From the NCBI GenBank assembly GCA_964434955.1, contig CAYSXI010000140.1, positions 1 through 14,657 of the forward strand: 14,657 nucleotides of DNA, given 5' to 3'. Every line of letters begins with the position of its first letter. Position 1 is the first letter of the stretch. The notes under the pieces are model-generated. The model had not been told where the DNA came from. It saw only the letters and a program-made list of their open reading frames with translations, and ran no database searches. Source of the stretch: JANQLU01 sp964434955. Its GTDB lineage: Bacteria > Planctomycetota > Planctomycetia > Pirellulales > Pirellulaceae. This document shows, piece after piece, positions 8,135-14,657 of this stretch. Made by a program: the position numbers and the translations under genes.

Positions 8135-8183
8135 GCTTGTTGCCGGGTGATAGCCTGCGAAAATTTCTCGGCGGCCAATTTCA

Positions 8184-9764
8184 TCAGCCAAAAAACGACT
8201 GTAGGCCGATGAACGCAAACAGGTAAAGAATCGCCAGGATGATTTGGGCAATAGCGAATGGAATTGCCATCTTCACGAACTTGAAGAAAGTCATATGCAC
8301 TTGATGTTTGTGCATGATCGTGACGGCAACCAAAGTCGAAGCCGAACCAATTGGCGTCAAGTTTCCGCCCAGGTTCGCACCAAAGATGACAGACCACCAC
8401 AGGGCGGACGACTCAGGGGCGCCCAAATCACTCAAGATACTTGAAAGCATTGCCGCTAACGGGATGTTGTCGGTCACACTGCTGAAGCCGGCGGAACCAA
8501 CCAGCAACAGGGAAGCGTCAAAAAGGCCGGCCTGTTCGCGGTCGATCCCCGTCATGAAATATTGCAGACCCGAACCGATACTTTCCAGGACGGCCGCATG
8601 TTCCATGACATAAATGACGACGAAAAGGGCACCAAAAAATCCAAGCAAGTCCCAATCGACCGCTTTGTAGAATCGATCGACTTCGCTGCGAAACGCAATC
8701 AACATCACCAACGCCATTGAGATGGCAACAAATCCCATTCCCAATTTGCTGATCACCGGAAGCGAAGAAGCACCTGCGATCAAGATGATAAACACGCCAA
8801 GGGCAACCGCGGCAAATCGGAAAAACGCCCAGCTACCGATTCCATCATTTTCATCGAACCCGGCCACCAGGCGCCGCGCGCGGACTTTTTCCTTTGCGCT
8901 TCCAAGCGAATGAATTCCAAACCATCTTGCACCCATCCAAATGGTGAGCGCGGTCGCCACGAGCACGTAAGGCGCCGCAACCATGAGAAACTTGGCGAAA
9001 CTGATATTCGCCGTCGTACCGACGATGATATTGGGGACGCTACTGATAAGCGTCAAAAGGCCGCCGACATTGGTTAACAGCCCCTCGATCAAAAGAAACC
9101 CGGGAAGTTTTTGGTTCTGATTGAGCTTGTTCAACGAAACGGCCGTCAGAGACCCAACAATGATCATGGCGGTCACATTGTTCAGCACCGCGGAAAAAAC
9201 GACCGTCATGATTCCGTAGAACCAAAGCAGCCGAAGCGGATCGCCCATCGACAGTTTCGTCACTCGAATCGCGATCCAACTAAAAAGTCCGGACCGACTG
9301 GTGACATCGACAAAAATACTGGATCCCAGAATGATCGCGATCACGCTCCAATCGATGCCGGGAATGTAGACCGGCATGTGGATTGAGTGCCCGCCAAAGT
9401 GCAATTCCGATTCGGAACCCTGCGTTTCACTGGAATCAGATTCCGAATGCTCTCCCCCCAGTTCGACTTCGTCTGTTTCCTGCGTTGTTTCGTCGACAAT
9501 GATTTCGACTTCGATTTTTTCCTTCGGCTCGACGACCGGAAATGACTCGACGACCACGTCACGGAAACCAAGGATTCCTGTCGCTGTCCCGAGGAAAAGA
9601 CAAATGACGGCGAATACTCCCGCGATCAGAGATTTTTTCGCGTGCAGCTTTTCTTCCAACGCAAGGCAGAGGATTAGCCCAACGAGGATTAGAGAAAAGA
9701 CCACGGTTATCCAAACCGGTATTTTTTCGGTTGAAGCCAATAACGGCAATAAACTTTCAGGCAT
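8184..9764 (-). CDS. NhaD/ArsB-type ion transporter (probable Na+/H+ antiporter)
   Basis: Family: ion-transporter (IT) superfamily, closest in motif content to NhaD sodium:proton antiporters and ArsB permeases; inner membrane. Seen (526 residues from ATG at 9764): about twelve hydrophobic segments. Conserved stretches include ALEEKLHAKKS (35-45), LNNVTAMIIVGSLTA (194-208), SSVPNIIVG (241-249), SSVTDNIPLAAMLSS (428-442) and GANLGGNLTPIGSASTLVA (462-480). These paired half-helix motifs around TDNIP and NLTPIGS are typical of NhaD. Odd: a roughly 60-residue loop between spans 2 and 3 (about 69-130) with sixteen Asp/Glu in residues 79-120, then two His-rich turns (HFGGHSIHM). The frame stays open up to a TTG at 9857 (31 more codons), but that extension shows no family resemblance, so the ATG is chosen; a TAGATA-like -10 at 9791-9796 (minus) lies between the two. 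Substrate (Na+, other cation, arsenite) cannot be fixed from sequence alone. Confidence 0.9.
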   Translation of the reverse strand: MPESLLPLLASTEKIPVWITVVFSLILVGLILCLALEEKLHAKKSLIAGVFAVICLFLGTATGILGFRDVVVESFPVVEPKEKIEVEIIVDETTQETDEVELGGEHSESDSSETQGSESELHFGGHSIHMPVYIPGIDWSVIAIILGSSIFVDVTSRSGLFSWIAIRVTKLSMGDPLRLLWFYGIMTVVFSAVLNNVTAMIIVGSLTAVSLNKLNQNQKLPGFLLIEGLLTNVGGLLTLISSVPNIIVGTTANISFAKFLMVAAPYVLVATALTIWMGARWFGIHSLGSAKEKVRARRLVAGFDENDGIGSWAFFRFAAVALGVFIILIAGASSLPVISKLGMGFVAISMALVMLIAFRSEVDRFYKAVDWDLLGFFGALFVVIYVMEHAAVLESIGSGLQYFMTGIDREQAGLFDASLLLVGSAGFSSVTDNIPLAAMLSSILSDLGAPESSALWWSVIFGANLGGNLTPIGSASTLVAVTIMHKHQVHMTFFKFVKMAIPFAIAQIILAILYLFAFIGLQSFFG

Positions 9765-9868
9765 CCGGGCACTGACGGTCAGGGATGATGTATCTAAACT
9801 ACCAAGCGTCGTATGGATTTTGACGGACAGCCGATTCGTTGCAACCCGGTGAAGCAATTCACTTGGAG

Positions 9869-9897
9869 TTGACAGGGCAAGTGGGCAATTAGAAACT
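9869..9897 (+). promoter_or_regulatory. Candidate acnA promoter with perfect -35 hexamer
   Basis: TTGACA at 9869-9874 is an exact sigma-70 -35 consensus. At 15-17 bases downstream only weak -10 matches occur (TAGAAA at 9890-9895, four of six; GAAACT at 9892-9897, three of six). The -10 region runs directly into a 14-bp tandem repeat (9893-9920), so a regulator bound there would overlap the polymerase site. Activated or regulated transcription of acnA, 150 bases downstream, is an inference. Confidence 0.35.
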
Positions 9898-9920
9898 TGT
9901 TTTCTTAAACTTGTTTTCTT
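9893..9920. repeat. Perfect 14-bp tandem direct repeat upstream of acnA
   Basis: AAACTTGTTTTCTT occurs at 9893-9906 and again, without a single mismatch or gap, at 9907-9920. It lies in the 282-base gap between the divergent antiporter and aconitase genes, immediately after the TTGACA hexamer. Two adjacent identical sites spaced 14 bases are more than one helical turn apart (about 1.3 turns). It may be a regulator site pair or a slippage duplication; sequence alone does not decide. Confidence 0.7.
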
Positions 9921-10046
9921 GGTGTCCGGCGAATGCCTGCGAATCTGAAGCTTTCATGGCCTTGGAAGCCTGCTTGCGGCAAAATCTTGGGAATTCGGAC
10001 CCAATCGTTGCCTTTCTCGTAAAAATATCGGTTTTAGGACAGTTTG

Positions 10047-12761
10047 ATGAGCGACCAGCCTGTTTTCGATCCTTTTGGAGCCCGCACCAGTTTTGATACC
10101 GGTAGCGGCAACGCAGATTACTATCGGCTGGAAAAACTCGGGGACGAAGGCGTCGAGAATATTGATCGCTTGCCCTATTCGATCCGCGTTTTGCTGGAAG
10201 CACTCCTGCGAAATTGTGATGAACGAACGGTGATGAAGCAGGACGTTCTCAACCTTGCAAATTGGCAGGCGGCTAACCCGGCGAAACTGGAGATTCCATT
10301 TAAACCTTCGCGGGTCGTGCTGCAGGACTTCACCGGTGTTCCCGCCGTCGTCGACCTGGCGGCAATGCGTTCCGCGATGCATCGGCTTGGCGGTGACCCG
10401 AAGAAAATCAATCCACTCATCCCCGTTGACCTGGTTATCGACCACAGTGTTCAAGTTGATCGTTTTGGCTCGGCCGATGCTTTGCAAGCCAATGTTGAAT
10501 TGGAGTTTGAGCGAAACCGTGAGCGATACGAGTTTCTCCGCTGGGGCCAACAGGCCTTTGACAACTTCCGCGTCGTTCCACCGAACGTCGGAATTGTTCA
10601 CCAGGTGAATCTCGAATTTCTTGCGAAGTCGGTTTTCCTACGCGAAGACTCGCACGGAAAAATTGCTTTGCCGGATACGCTTGTTGGAACGGACAGTCAT
10701 ACGACCATGATTAATGGTCTCGGGGTTCTCGGATGGGGCGTTGGCGGTATCGAGGCCGAAGCCGCCATGTTGGGTCAACCGATTTATATGCTGATGCCGG
10801 AAGTTGTCGGTTTTGAGATGACGGGTAAGTTGCCGGCCGGCGCTACCGCCACGGACCTGGTTCTTACGGTCACGGAAATTTTGCGATCGGAGGGAGTTGT
10901 CGGTAAGTTTGTCGAGTTCTACGGCTCGGGTACGGAAACAATGGGTTTGGCCGATCGAGCAACCATCGCCAACATGGCACCTGAATACGGCGCCACGATG
11001 GGCTACTTCCCGGTTGATGCCAATACGCTTGATTACTTGGCGCGTACAGGCCGAACGGATGAAGAAGTTCGACTTGTTGAGAATTACATGACCGCACAAG
11101 GCATGTTTGTCACTTCCGCCTCGACAGTTCCGACCTATACCAAATCTCTTTCGTTGGACATTTCGACCGTCGAACCGTCACTGGCGGGCCCCAAGCGGCC
11201 ACAGGACCGGATCGCGCTTTCCGACATGAAACAGTCATTCAACGATTCATTACGCGCTCCCGTGTCGGAACGAGGATTTGCCCTGGAGGAATCGGCGCTC
11301 GACAAGTCCGCTGATGTTCAACTCAACGGACACGTCGATCAGTTGAAGCATGGCTCGGTCGTGATCGCTGCGATCACAAGTTGCACCAACACGAGTAATC
11401 CTTCCGTGATGGTCGCTGCGGGACTGTTGGCCAAAAACGCGGTCGACAAAGGGATGAAAGTCGAAGCTTACGTGAAAACAAGTTTGGCTCCGGGCTCGCG
11501 TGTTGTTACCGACTACCTCGACAAAGCGGAACTGACCCATTACCTCGAAAAGTTGGGCTTCCACACCGTCGGCTACGGCTGCACGTCTTGCATCGGCAAC
11601 AGCGGACCGCTCCCCGAGGCGGTCTCTACGGCAATTGTTGATTCGGAATTGGTGACATCTTCGGTTTTGAGTGGAAACCGAAACTTCGAAGGTCGCGTCA
11701 ATCCGCATACCAAAGCGAACTACCTCGCCAGCCCACCATTGGTGGTCGCGTACGCATTGGCGGGCACCACGGACATCGATCTGGTAACCGAACCGCTGGG
11801 AGATGACTCCAACGGTAACGCGGTCTACCTGAAGGATATTTGGCCGACCCAAGAAGATATTGAGCAGGTCGTCGGAAGTTCCATTTCTCCCGAGATGTTC
11901 CGCGAACAATACTCTGGAGCATTCGATTCAAACGAGACATGGAACGCAATTTCGGTCGGCGACGGTGACATTTACGAGTGGACCGATGCGAGCACTTACA
12001 TTCAAGAGCCGCCATTCATGGAAGGCTTGTCACGTGATGCAGGTTCAATCGAACCGATTCATGGCGCACGATGTCTCGCGTTGCTCGGAGATTCGGTGAC
12101 GACCGACCACATCTCACCTGCCGGGGCCATTGCGAAAGATAGCCCTGCCGGCAAGTTCCTTCAGGAAAACGACGTCGAACCTCGGAATTTCAACAGTTAT
12201 GGGTCTCGCCGAGGAAATGACCGCGTCATGCTTCGCGGTACGTTTGCCAATATCCGGATTCGAAATCAACTGGCTCCGGGAACGGAAGGTGGTTACACGC
12301 GTATGCTGCCGGATGGCGAAGTCACAACGATTTACGATGCGGCAATGGAATACAAGAAATCCGGAACGCCGCTGGTTGTTTTGGCCGGAGCTGAATACGG
12401 AACCGGAAGTAGTCGTGACTGGGCCGCAAAGGGCACGATGCTAATGGGGGTCAAAGCCGTGATCGCCGCCAGTTACGAAAGGATCCATCGAAGCAACCTG
12501 GTCGGCATGGGTGTTTTGCCTTTGCAATTTGCCGATGGCAACAGTTGGCAATCGCTTGGTTTGACGGGCGAAGAAACGTTTGACGTTCCCGATCTTTCGG
12601 ACAGCCTTGAACCGCGAAGCGAGGTCAAGGTGACCGCGCACCGAGCGGACGGATCAACACTTGAATTTGGCGCAACGGTCCGAATTGATACTCCCGTTGA
12701 GATGGATTACTACCGCAATGGTGGAATCCTACAAACCGTTCTGCGAAATTTGCTCGACTGA
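10047..12761 (+). CDS. acnA: Aconitate hydratase, AcnA/IRP type
   Basis: Role: cytoplasmic [4Fe-4S] enzyme of the TCA cycle that isomerises citrate to isocitrate through cis-aconitate. Seen (904 residues; E. coli AcnA is 891): N-terminal NADYYRLEKLGDEGVENIDRLPYSIRVLLEALLRNCD, the PSRVVLQDFTGVPAVVDLAAMR box, then VGTDSHTTMINGLGVLGWGVGG. Cluster cysteines are Cys446 (ITSCTNTSNP), Cys512 and Cys515 (GYGCTSCIGNSGP), with the same 66- and 3-residue spacing as in E. coli AcnA. The C-terminal swivel domain runs from about 670 with LLGDSVTTDHISPAGAI, FNSYGSRRGND and AGAEYGTGSSRDWAAKG (active-site serine and arginine region). No missing residue or frame break. Start: ATG at 10047 with AGGA (10036-10039) 7 bases upstream; a TTG directly ahead of it (10044) is less likely. 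It is single-gene: divergent from the antiporter and ended by its own terminator at 12781-12811. Upstream repeat and TTGACA may control it. Confidence 0.98.
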   Translation: MSDQPVFDPFGARTSFDTGSGNADYYRLEKLGDEGVENIDRLPYSIRVLLEALLRNCDERTVMKQDVLNLANWQAANPAKLEIPFKPSRVVLQDFTGVPAVVDLAAMRSAMHRLGGDPKKINPLIPVDLVIDHSVQVDRFGSADALQANVELEFERNRERYEFLRWGQQAFDNFRVVPPNVGIVHQVNLEFLAKSVFLREDSHGKIALPDTLVGTDSHTTMINGLGVLGWGVGGIEAEAAMLGQPIYMLMPEVVGFEMTGKLPAGATATDLVLTVTEILRSEGVVGKFVEFYGSGTETMGLADRATIANMAPEYGATMGYFPVDANTLDYLARTGRTDEEVRLVENYMTAQGMFVTSASTVPTYTKSLSLDISTVEPSLAGPKRPQDRIALSDMKQSFNDSLRAPVSERGFALEESALDKSADVQLNGHVDQLKHGSVVIAAITSCTNTSNPSVMVAAGLLAKNAVDKGMKVEAYVKTSLAPGSRVVTDYLDKAELTHYLEKLGFHTVGYGCTSCIGNSGPLPEAVSTAIVDSELVTSSVLSGNRNFEGRVNPHTKANYLASPPLVVAYALAGTTDIDLVTEPLGDDSNGNAVYLKDIWPTQEDIEQVVGSSISPEMFREQYSGAFDSNETWNAISVGDGDIYEWTDASTYIQEPPFMEGLSRDAGSIEPIHGARCLALLGDSVTTDHISPAGAIAKDSPAGKFLQENDVEPRNFNSYGSRRGNDRVMLRGTFANIRIRNQLAPGTEGGYTRMLPDGEVTTIYDAAMEYKKSGTPLVVLAGAEYGTGSSRDWAAKGTMLMGVKAVIAASYERIHRSNLVGMGVLPLQFADGNSWQSLGLTGEETFDVPDLSDSLEPRSEVKVTAHRADGSTLEFGATVRIDTPVEMDYYRNGGILQTVLRNLLD

Positions 12762-12780
12762 TCGAACCAACTCTCAAGGA

Positions 12781-12811
12781 AGCCGCGAGCCAACTTCTCG
12801 CGGCTTTTTTT
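12781..12811 (+). terminator. Rho-independent terminator of acnA
   Basis: A perfect 9-bp stem, AGCCGCGAG (12781-12789) with CTCGCGGCT (12797-12805), encloses a 7-base loop and runs straight into seven T (12805-12811). It begins 20 bases after the acnA stop. The opposite strand lacks a good T-run after the hairpin, so it should act mainly on acnA and not on the convergent downstream gene. Confidence 0.93.
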
Positions 12812-12864
12812 GTCTTCATCTCGGGTCCTGCAACACGCGGCGTTCGCTCATCTTTGCGGCCCGG

Positions 12865-13602
12865 TCAGATTTGTTTGGGGAAGATTCCCTCGAGCGCCTC
12901 AGAAATCGCATTGGAAATAAGCGGAGTGCTCCATTCCTGCAAAGATCGGTTGGCAATGGATCGGGCTTCGTCCATTCGTTTTGCAATGACAAGAAGCGCA
13001 ATGATCGTTGCCGTATCCCTGGCAAACATTTTTTCATAGGCCTGTTCTCGTCGAGCTGTCCCGATTTCGCTTACGGGAAACTCACGCATCATGCGCCCCA
13101 TCTCGATGATTCTTTCGAAAGTCGTTTCCGGCTGCACATATTCCAGACAAATCTCATAATGTTGGAACGTAACCAGCACGGATTGGGCGATTTCGTAGAC
13201 CTCGCGTGCCTTTTCACGATCCGATTGGTGCAACTCCAAAAAAAGATCGCGCGTCGTCTTGAAATCACTCAAGACCCGGTCAAGGGCGCGCACATCACGG
13301 AACGACCCGTGTACATCGACCCCGGCTTCTACCTTGGTAACAGCTTTTTCCCTTTCCAAGAGAAGGCGTTCCATGGCCGGTGGGTACTGCTCCGCCAGTT
13401 CGTGCCAATAACTCAGGGCGAAAGAGACTCTCACGCCCGACTGTCCGGGCTCGTGCTCACACGCATGTTCGAAAAACCATATGAACTTGCAGAGCGCGAT
13501 TTCATATCGGCCTTCCTCCGTGTCGAACTGGGCTTCATGAAGTATGGAGCTTGGATCGGGCCGTTTGGGTGGATTCCAATCGCGGTGTTTTTTGGAATTC
13601 AT
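12865..13602 (-). CDS. Hypothetical helical protein, 245 residues, TPR-like start
   Basis: Not a characterised family that I can name. Seen: a soluble protein with no signal peptide or membrane span. The N-terminus is basic (MNSKKHRDWNPPKRPDP). A helix pair at residues 20-46 (LHEAQFDTEEGRYEIALCKFIWFFEHA) resembles a tetratricopeptide unit. It is followed by GVRVSFALSYWHELAEQYPPAMERLLLEREKAV and further charged helices to the end; conserved aromatic residues in that stretch suggest a real fold. Similar proteins occur in planctomycetes and relatives as far as I recall, but I cannot search. The start is ATG at 13602 with only a weak GCGAG ahead; the gene ends at TGA 12865-12867, 53 bases from the acnA terminator, convergent with it. 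Function unknown; a scaffold or binding role is a guess from the helical repeats. Confidence 0.8.
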   Translation of the reverse strand: MNSKKHRDWNPPKRPDPSSILHEAQFDTEEGRYEIALCKFIWFFEHACEHEPGQSGVRVSFALSYWHELAEQYPPAMERLLLEREKAVTKVEAGVDVHGSFRDVRALDRVLSDFKTTRDLFLELHQSDREKAREVYEIAQSVLVTFQHYEICLEYVQPETTFERIIEMGRMMREFPVSEIGTARREQAYEKMFARDTATIIALLVIAKRMDEARSIANRSLQEWSTPLISNAISEALEGIFPKQI

Positions 13603-13940
13603 TAAACTCGCTGTGACTGCAATAGAGGATTCGCCTTGCCGAGCCAGGCTTCAATTCTTCCTTCATTTTTTGACGCGAGCAATCGCCTTTTGCAATCAAA
13701 ATCCAGGGTAGACCACGCAAAATCACCCCGGAAAATCGCAATTTCGAATTTTTCTCATAAAATGTGCGCAAACGTTTTGCTGGAGCGGCACTTACTTTGC
13801 GGAAACAGGATTCCAAGTATCTCCGTCCAAAGGTTGCCAGTAACATTTGGTTGGAATCAAATCTGCCGGCTTCGCAAGATGCCCATTGGTGGTGATACAC
13901 AAAGGAATTGCCCGAGCGAATTGCCGGGAACGAATCTCGA
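13603..13940. other. Apparently non-coding 338-base gap upstream of the sigma factor
   Basis: Both flanking genes point away from this gap, so it should hold two promoters. No open frame here has family resemblance or a ribosome binding site; those present overlap each other on opposite strands. The only motif I see is GGAAAC (13801-13806) followed after 17 bases by CGTC (13824-13827), which vaguely resembles an ECF-type promoter (GGAAC, then CGTC) and could be an autoregulatory site for the downstream sigma factor. This is a weak pattern match. An AAAGGA at 13901-13906 sits directly ahead of a TTG at 13908. Confidence 0.5.
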
Positions 13941-14477
13941 ATGACATCTTTGGCTCAAATTCAAAATGACGTCGCACGCCACCAATCGTGGCTAAAAAGC
14001 ATCATTTGCGCGCGCGTCGAGGATCGTAATGCCGCGGATGATATTTTGAGTGAAGTGATTCGCGAGGCATTTAGCCTTGGGAATCGCTGGTCCGAAGTTC
14101 AATTCCCGGGTCCCTGGCTCTATCGCGTCGCGATTCGAAAAGTGTTTCGGCATCGGCGAAATGTCGTTCGCCACAAACGATTGCAAGAAAGACTCGAACA
14201 GCAAGCCGGCTTGATTGACCCAGCGGACTCGCTGACGCCCCTTGAGTTCCTGATCAACGAAGAGCGTAACGAAATGGTTCGCGAATCGATGCAGGAACTT
14301 GGCGGAAAATACCAGGAAGTTTTGCGACTGAAGTACATCCACGGCTGGAACTACGCGGACATCAGTTTCAATTTAGGCATCAATAAACATAAAGTCGCCC
14401 ATCGACTTCGACGGGCACGCGAGAGATTGAGGCAAATCCTCATTCGAAAGTTAGATGATGAACACGACATCCATTGA
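13941..14477 (+). CDS. RNA polymerase sigma-70 family (ECF-type) sigma factor
   Basis: Role: alternative sigma factor that directs RNA polymerase to stress or envelope promoters, normally held by an anti-sigma partner. Seen (178 residues): sigma region 2 at about 12-75 (RHQSWLKSIICARVEDRNAA, then DDILSEVIREAF and WLYRVAIRKVFRHRRN) and region 4 at about 108-165 (LGGKYQEVLRLKYIHGWNYA, DISFNLGINKHKVAHRLRRARERL), with the helix-turn-helix at 137-160. The linker between them is short and there is no region 3, as in ECF factors. Start: ATG at 13941 is chosen because it precedes the region-2 helix at a normal distance; an in-frame TTG at 13908 would add 11 residues, with AAAGGA only 1 base ahead of it, and cannot be excluded. 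The next gene starts inside this one (14455/14458), which is typical of a sigma/anti-sigma pair. The target regulon is unknown. Confidence 0.92.
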   Translation: MTSLAQIQNDVARHQSWLKSIICARVEDRNAADDILSEVIREAFSLGNRWSEVQFPGPWLYRVAIRKVFRHRRNVVRHKRLQERLEQQAGLIDPADSLTPLEFLINEERNEMVRESMQELGGKYQEVLRLKYIHGWNYADISFNLGINKHKVAHRLRRARERLRQILIRKLDDEHDIH

Positions 14478-14657
14478 ATTGCCCGAACTCAGCAAACACC
14501 CGGACCTCTGGATCGATTTGCTGATCGACAACGAGCTGGACCAAGTTCACCGCAAAAAACTTTTTGCTCATTGCGATCAGAATCCAGAACTGTTTCGCAA
14601 ATGCGTGGTTCGATTCATGGATCACCAAACGCTCGAATCCGGTTTGACGGCGCCCGG
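14458..14657 (+). CDS. Anti-sigma-factor-like protein, C-terminus cut off by window edge
   Basis: Read directly from the sequence: ATG at 14458 (or the adjacent ATG at 14455) opens a frame that stays open for 66 codons to the right edge. The peptide begins MNTTSIELPELSKHPDLWID, then LLIDNELDQVHRKKLFAHCD and QNPELFRKCVVRFMDHQTLE. The pattern 'D-x-L-L-I-D-N-E-L-D ... L-F-A-H-C-D ... P-E-L-F-R-K-C' resembles the N-terminal segment of planctomycete anti-sigma-like proteins encoded behind ECF factors. There is no HxxxCxxC zinc motif. It overlaps the sigma gene by about 20 bases in another frame, so translational coupling is likely; no strong Shine-Dalgarno is visible (GAAAG lies nearby). Length, membrane spans and any sensor domain lie outside the window. 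Confidence 0.75.
   Translation, partial: MNTTSIELPELSKHPDLWIDLLIDNELDQVHRKKLFAHCDQNPELFRKCVVRFMDHQTLESGLTAP

Noticed and set aside
8135..8183. A bidirectional terminator between the convergent M42 and antiporter genes
   Set aside because: The 49-base gap has no stable hairpin with a flanking T-run that I can see.
9954..10601. A 215-codon minus-strand open frame over the start of acnA
   Set aside because: It is antisense to an unmistakable aconitase N-terminus and its composition is that of a shadow frame.
12661..13605. A 314-codon plus-strand open frame across the acnA end, the terminator and the convergent gene
   Set aside because: It overlaps acnA in another frame, reads through a strong terminator and is antisense to the 245-residue gene; its peptide shows no family resemblance and no ribosome binding site.
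13636..13944. A 102-codon plus-strand frame in the gap before the sigma gene
   Set aside because: No family resemblance, no good ribosome binding site, and an odd composition; it is better treated as chance within non-coding DNA.

Overview
The window is typical planctomycete DNA, most likely from a Pirellulales-type marine bacterium. The evidence is a paired DUF1549/DUF1553 and DUF1501 locus (families greatly expanded in Planctomycetota), moderate GC (roughly half, estimated by eye), several TTG start codons, and an ECF sigma factor followed by an overlapping short anti-sigma-like gene. There is no rRNA or tRNA that I can recognise, no CRISPR array, no insertion sequence and no phage gene. 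This is chromosomal background rather than an island.

Layout, left to right. Positions 1-3875 hold three minus-strand genes: the DUF1549/DUF1553 membrane-anchored protein (2235-3875), the Tat-exported DUF1501 protein (871-2205) close behind it, and then a YgfZ/GcvT-like folate-binding protein (787 to beyond the left edge). The YgfZ gene is real but cut by the window edge; its KGCYLGQE signature lies at 152-175. A 207-base divergent gap (3876-4082) carries an 8-bp inverted repeat. Positions 4083-8134 read on the plus strand: a multi-pass membrane protein of unknown function, an S41 (CtpA-type) serine protease and an M42 metallo-aminopeptidase. An NhaD/ArsB-type ion antiporter (8184-9764, minus) converges on the M42 gene and diverges from aconitase acnA (10047-12761, plus). 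The gap between antiporter and acnA has a perfect -35-like hexamer and a perfect 14-bp tandem repeat. acnA ends at a clear rho-independent terminator and converges on a 245-residue helical protein of unknown function (12865-13602, minus). After a 338-base apparently non-coding gap, an ECF-type sigma factor (13941-14477) overlaps a truncated anti-sigma-like gene that runs off the right edge.

How the genes work together. The DUF1549/DUF1553-DUF1501 pair is a probable envelope-associated functional unit whose biochemical role is not established. The membrane protein, S41 protease and M42 peptidase are co-oriented; S41 and M42 lie only 42 bases apart, which fits a protein-turnover pair. Aconitase and YgfZ both relate to Fe-S metabolism, but they are far apart here and not an operon. 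I found no strong evidence of a new multi-gene system. The best leads are the tandem repeat upstream of acnA, the unknown membrane protein, the variant CxxCH site in the DUF1549 protein, the acidic loop in the antiporter, and the sigma/anti-sigma pair at the right edge.
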